DNA of 15,645 bases. It comes from an uncultured Amaricoccus sp. (GTDB lineage Bacteria > Pseudomonadota > Alphaproteobacteria > Rhodobacterales > Rhodobacteraceae). A program made the translations under genes and the position numbers. The stretch is from NCBI RefSeq assembly GCF_937891315.1, contig NZ_CALAGI010000037.1, positions 1-15,645 of the forward strand. Reading direction: 5' to 3'. The notes beneath the pieces were generated by a model that saw nothing but the letters and a program-made list of their open reading frames with translations, searched no databases and was not told the DNA's origin. This document shows, one piece after another, positions 13,512 to 15,645 of this stretch (the first letter of the stretch is position 1; the number at the start of each line of letters is the position of its first letter).

Positions 13512-14930
13512 ATGAGCAAGGACTATGCCGTCAAGGACCTTGAGAAGGACTATATCGTAAAGGATATCGCCCTTGCCGAATTCGGCCGCAAGGAGCTCGA
13601 TATCGCCGAGACGGAGATGCCCGGCCTGATGGCGCTCAGGGCGGAGTTCGGCGACGCCCAGCCGCTCAAGGGCGCGCGGATCGCCGGCAGCCTGCACATG
13701 ACGATCCAGACGGCCGTGCTGATCGAGACGCTCGCCTATCTCGGGGCGGATATCCGCTGGGCCTCCTGCAACATCTATTCGACCCAGGATCACGCGGCGG
13801 CGGCGATCGCGGCGCGGGGCATTCCGGTCTTTGCCATCAAGGGCGAGACGCTGGAAGAATACTGGACCTATACCGACCGGATCTTCGACTTCCCCGAGGG
13901 GGTCAACATGATCCTCGACGACGGCGGCGACGCGACAATGTATATCCTGACCGGCGCGCGGGTCGAGGAAGGCGAAACCGGCCTGATCGAGAATCCGCAG
14001 TCCGAGGAAGAGATCTATTTCTTCGCCCAGATCAAGAAGCGCGCCGCCGCCAATCCCGGCTGGTTCGTCAAGCAGCGTCACGCGATCCGCGGCGTCTCGG
14101 AGGAAACCACCACCGGCGTGCATCGGCTCTACCAGCTGATGGAGAAGGGCCGCCTGCCGTTCCCGGCGATCAACGTCAACGACAGCGTGACCAAGTCGAA
14201 ATTCGACAACAAGTACGGCTGCAAGGAAAGCCTCGTCGATGGTATCCGGCGGGCGACCGACACGATGATGGCGGGCAAGACCGCCGTGGTGCTCGGCTAT
14301 GGCGACGTCGGCAAGGGCTCGGCGGCCTCACTGCGCGGCGCGGGTGCCCGCGTCACGGTCACCGAGATCGACCCGATCTGCGCGCTGCAGGCGGCGATGG
14401 ACGGGTTCGAAGTGGTGACGCTGGAAGACGTCGTTGCCAAGGCCGATATATTCGTCACCACCACCGGCAACAAGGACGTGATCCGGCTCGAGCATATGCG
14501 CGAGATGAAGGACATGGCGATTGTCGGTAATATTGGCCATTTCGACAATGAAATTCAGGTCGCGGCCCTGAAGAACATGAAATGGACCAATATCAAGGAT
14601 CAGGTCGACATGATCCATTTCCCGGACGGGAAGCGGATCATCCTGCTGAGCCAGGGGCGGCTGCTGAACCTCGGCAATGCCACCGGGCATCCGTCCTTCG
14701 TCATGTCGGCCAGCTTCACCAACCAGACGCTGGCGCAGATCGAGCTCTGGACCAAGAGCGACCAATACGAGAACAAGGTCTATGTCCTGCCGAAGCATCT
14801 GGACGAGAAGGTGGCGCGGCTGCATCTGGCCAAGATCGGCGTGAAGCTGACCGAGCTCTTGCCCGAACAGGCCGACTATATCGGGGTCGAGGTCGAGGGT
14901 CCCTTCAAGCCCGAGCATTACCGTTACTGA
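13512..14930 (+). CDS. ahcY: Adenosylhomocysteinase (S-adenosylhomocysteine hydrolase)
   Basis: AhcY splits S-adenosylhomocysteine into adenosine and homocysteine, relieving product inhibition of SAM-dependent methyltransferases. The 472-residue product shows the substrate-domain motifs SLHMTIQTAVLIETL and SCNIYSTQDHAAAAIA, the catalytic NDSVTKSKFDNKYGC, the NAD-binding GYGDVGKGSAASLRGAG, GNIGHFDNEI, and the C-terminal HYRY expected for a NAD-holding tail. The first ATG (13512) has GGAG 8 bases upstream and is the only nearby start. Compared with the usual family start (DYIVKDIALAEFG), there is about a ten-residue extension that looks like a tandem copy of the KDYxVKDx segment. The hydrolase could help recycle SAH formed by PmtA. 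Confidence 0.97.
   Translation: MSKDYAVKDLEKDYIVKDIALAEFGRKELDIAETEMPGLMALRAEFGDAQPLKGARIAGSLHMTIQTAVLIETLAYLGADIRWASCNIYSTQDHAAAAIAARGIPVFAIKGETLEEYWTYTDRIFDFPEGVNMILDDGGDATMYILTGARVEEGETGLIENPQSEEEIYFFAQIKKRAAANPGWFVKQRHAIRGVSEETTTGVHRLYQLMEKGRLPFPAINVNDSVTKSKFDNKYGCKESLVDGIRRATDTMMAGKTAVVLGYGDVGKGSAASLRGAGARVTVTEIDPICALQAAMDGFEVVTLEDVVAKADIFVTTTGNKDVIRLEHMREMKDMAIVGNIGHFDNEIQVAALKNMKWTNIKDQVDMIHFPDGKRIILLSQGRLLNLGNATGHPSFVMSASFTNQTLAQIELWTKSDQYENKVYVLPKHLDEKVARLHLAKIGVKLTELLPEQADYIGVEVEGPFKPEHYRY
13518..13571 (+). repeat. 27-bp imperfect tandem duplication at the ahcY 5' end
   Basis: Codons 3-11 (KDYAVKDLE, 13518-13544) and 12-20 (KDYIVKDIA, 13545-13571) are nine-codon copies. Six of nine residues are identical, and AAGGACTAT starts each unit. 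Confidence 0.6.
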
Positions 14931-14942
14931 ATCCTGCGCGTC

Positions 14943-14964
14943 GGAGGCCGGGCAACCGGCCTCC
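14943..14964 (+). terminator. Terminator-like hairpin after ahcY
   Basis: GGAGGCCGG (14943-14951) pairs perfectly with CCGGCCTCC (14956-14964) around a GCAA loop, 12 bases after the ahcY stop. It lacks an immediate U-tract; a short AATTTTC comes about 20 bases later. It is most likely the 3' end of the ahcY transcript. Confidence 0.6.
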
Positions 14965-15003
14965 AACCCGCTGGATTCGCACTAAATTTTCAAGATCGCT
15001 TGC

Positions 15004-15032
15004 TTGACGACAGATGGGTTTCCGGCAATAGT
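15004..15032 (+). promoter_or_regulatory. Candidate sigma70-type promoter downstream of ahcY
   Basis: TTGACG (15004-15009) and AATAGT (15027-15032) are 17 bases apart. The predicted start is near 15039, in a stretch with no recognised gene. Confidence 0.42.
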
Positions 15033-15038
15033 CGGACC

Positions 15039-15301
15039 CATCGATGGCCGCGGCAGAAACGCCCCCAGATACCATCGTCACTCCACCAAAATCGCAGAGG
15101 TTGCGCCTTGGGACCATTTCCCCGGGGCCGCGCGCGGGTCGGTGAGGTTTTCAGGCTTATTGGCAGGTGCGGGATCCGACGGGTGTGGGGTCTGGTCCGG
15201 AACCCCCTGCCCATCGGCCGGGAGACCTCCGGATTGGGGTCCAGACCGGCGCGCCAACGGTCGGGAGAGCCCTTTGAGGGGAGGGCTCTCCCGATTTCGT
15301 T
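15039..15301 (+). ncRNA. Candidate small RNA unit of unknown family (promoter to terminator)
   Basis: The interval lies between a promoter candidate and a strong intrinsic terminator, both on the plus strand. Near its 3' end GGTCTGG (15189-15195) and, after a TCCGGA bulge, ACCCC (15202-15206) pair with GGGGT (15236-15240) and CCAGACC (15241-15247), a 12-bp stem just before the terminator. No open frame here looks like protein. The only short one beginning after the start site is a 33-codon frame from ATG 15044 (MAAAETPPDTIVTPPKSQ...) without a ribosome binding site. I do not recognise 6S RNA, tmRNA, SRP RNA or RNase P RNA. The boundaries are inferred; the unit could instead be the 5' part of a decayed gene. 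Confidence 0.38.
15261..15301 (+). terminator. Strong rho-independent terminator
   Basis: CGGGAGAGCCCT (15262-15273) pairs perfectly with AGGGCTCTCCCG (15282-15293) around an 8-base loop. A T15261/A15294 pair extends the stem to 13. A T-rich tail (TTTCGTTTTT) follows. The tail exists only on the plus strand, so it terminates a rightward transcript; ahcY already has its own hairpin about 300 bases earlier. Confidence 0.78.
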
Positions 15302-15339
15302 TTTCAGGGGTCAAGAGCCTGGGATTGCGCGGTTTTTTT

Positions 15340-15382
15340 GATATGCAACGTATGCACGGAGCGTATGCATAGCGTATGCATG
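15340..15382. repeat. CGTATGCA repeat cluster with a 17-bp palindrome
   Basis: CGTATGCA occurs at 15349-15356, 15362-15369 and 15373-15380, with a degenerate copy GATATGCA at 15340-15347. ATGCATA (15365-15371) and TATGCAT (15375-15381) form a perfect palindrome around GCG. T-runs flank both sides (15333-15339 and 15383-15387) in otherwise GC-rich DNA. This resembles an operator array or iteron group for an unidentified DNA-binding protein. Confidence 0.6.
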
Positions 15383-15389
15383 TTTTTGC

Positions 15390-15645
15390 CGTATCGGGGC
15401 GGCGGAGCGGGGGCTGTCGCCCGGTTCACGGGCGCCCTATACCAACGGCCGTTTGTCTTGACCTTCCGACCGAAGCGTGCGGATGGCACGCGAGGCACAG
15501 GCGCGGGAAAGCGGACGCATTGCGTCCGCCGCGCCGATCGCTGGAGGGCCGGAGGCCCGGAGGCGATGGGGGGCCAAGATTTCCCCATCGCTCACAGTAC
15601 GGACGGGGGCGCCCCTGGGTGGCCGCGCTTCGCGGACACCCCCCG
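15390..15645. other. Gene-free, hairpin-rich stretch running off the window
   Basis: I see no convincing coding region here. Short stems occur at 15419-15433 (GCCCG/CGGGC), 15475-15491 (GCGTGC/GCACGC), 15511-15529 (GCGGACGC/GCGTCCGC, loop ATT), 15563-15591 (GCGATGGGG/CCCCATCGC) and 15617-15641 (GGGTG and CCGCG arms around CTT). A plus-strand frame from ATG 15483 stays open to the window end, but its composition is low-complexity and it has no ribosome binding site. The stretch may belong to the leader or terminator of a gene beyond the edge. Confidence 0.4.

Noticed and set aside
15340..15382. Chromosomal or plasmid replication origin
   Set aside because: The repeats are iteron-like, but no DnaA box cluster, rep gene or parAB is visible in the window; a regulator operator is at least as likely.
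15304..15588. 94-codon minus-strand open frame across the CGTATGCA repeats
   Set aside because: The translation has low complexity and its C-terminal part is just the DNA repeat read as HTLCIRSVHTLHI. No ribosome binding site or family features.
15000..15645. 6S RNA, tmRNA, SRP RNA or RNase P RNA in the gene-free tail
   Set aside because: None of the hallmark conserved sequences I know for these RNAs is visible, so the region is reported only as an unassigned RNA candidate and hairpin-rich DNA.

Overview
This is high-GC chromosomal DNA from an alphaproteobacterium, most likely of the Rhodobacterales. The evidence is a mitofilin (Mic60-like) gene between hemD and a HemY-type gene, divergent from tsaD-gpsA-EVE; a short membrane phosphatidylserine decarboxylase next to pssA and a Rhodobacter-type phospholipid N-methyltransferase; and a Rhodobacterales-like AhcY. 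No phage, CRISPR, tRNA or rRNA was recognised. Most genes are housekeeping; the unusual features lie between genes.

Region 1 (1-756): the possible C-terminus of an upstream gene, then a small periplasmic BOF (OB-fold) gene interrupted by an in-frame TAA exactly where the signal peptide ends. A 252-bp transposase-less inverted-repeat element (MITE-like) follows. It sits, with a 10-bp target duplication, in the loop of the rho-independent terminator of the hemY gene, which reads toward it from the right.

Region 2 (757-7338): a leftward hemD - mitofilin - hemY group and a rightward tsaD - gpsA - EVE operon diverge from a short spacer carrying small tandem repeats. hemC, which I would expect beside hemD, is absent.

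Region 3 (7457-11468): a leftward block. A thioredoxin-TPR (CnoX/YbbN-like) gene, a LON-domain gene and a Trm112-like gene form one tight unit. psd - pssA - pmtA follows with its own candidate promoter and encodes CDP-diacylglycerol to phosphatidylserine to phosphatidylethanolamine to methylated PE/phosphatidylcholine.

Region 4 (11469-13511): a spacer with five consecutive small hairpins, then a leftward pair, a GT8 glycosyltransferase and an HD-domain hydrolase, divergent from ahcY.

Region 5 (13512-15645): ahcY with a duplicated N-terminal segment and a terminator-like hairpin, then about 700 bp without a convincing protein gene. This tail has a sigma70-like promoter, a strong downstream terminator (together a candidate ncRNA unit), a cluster of CGTATGCA repeats with a 17-bp palindrome, and several short hairpins up to the window edge. 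All calls come from reading the sequence; no database search was run.
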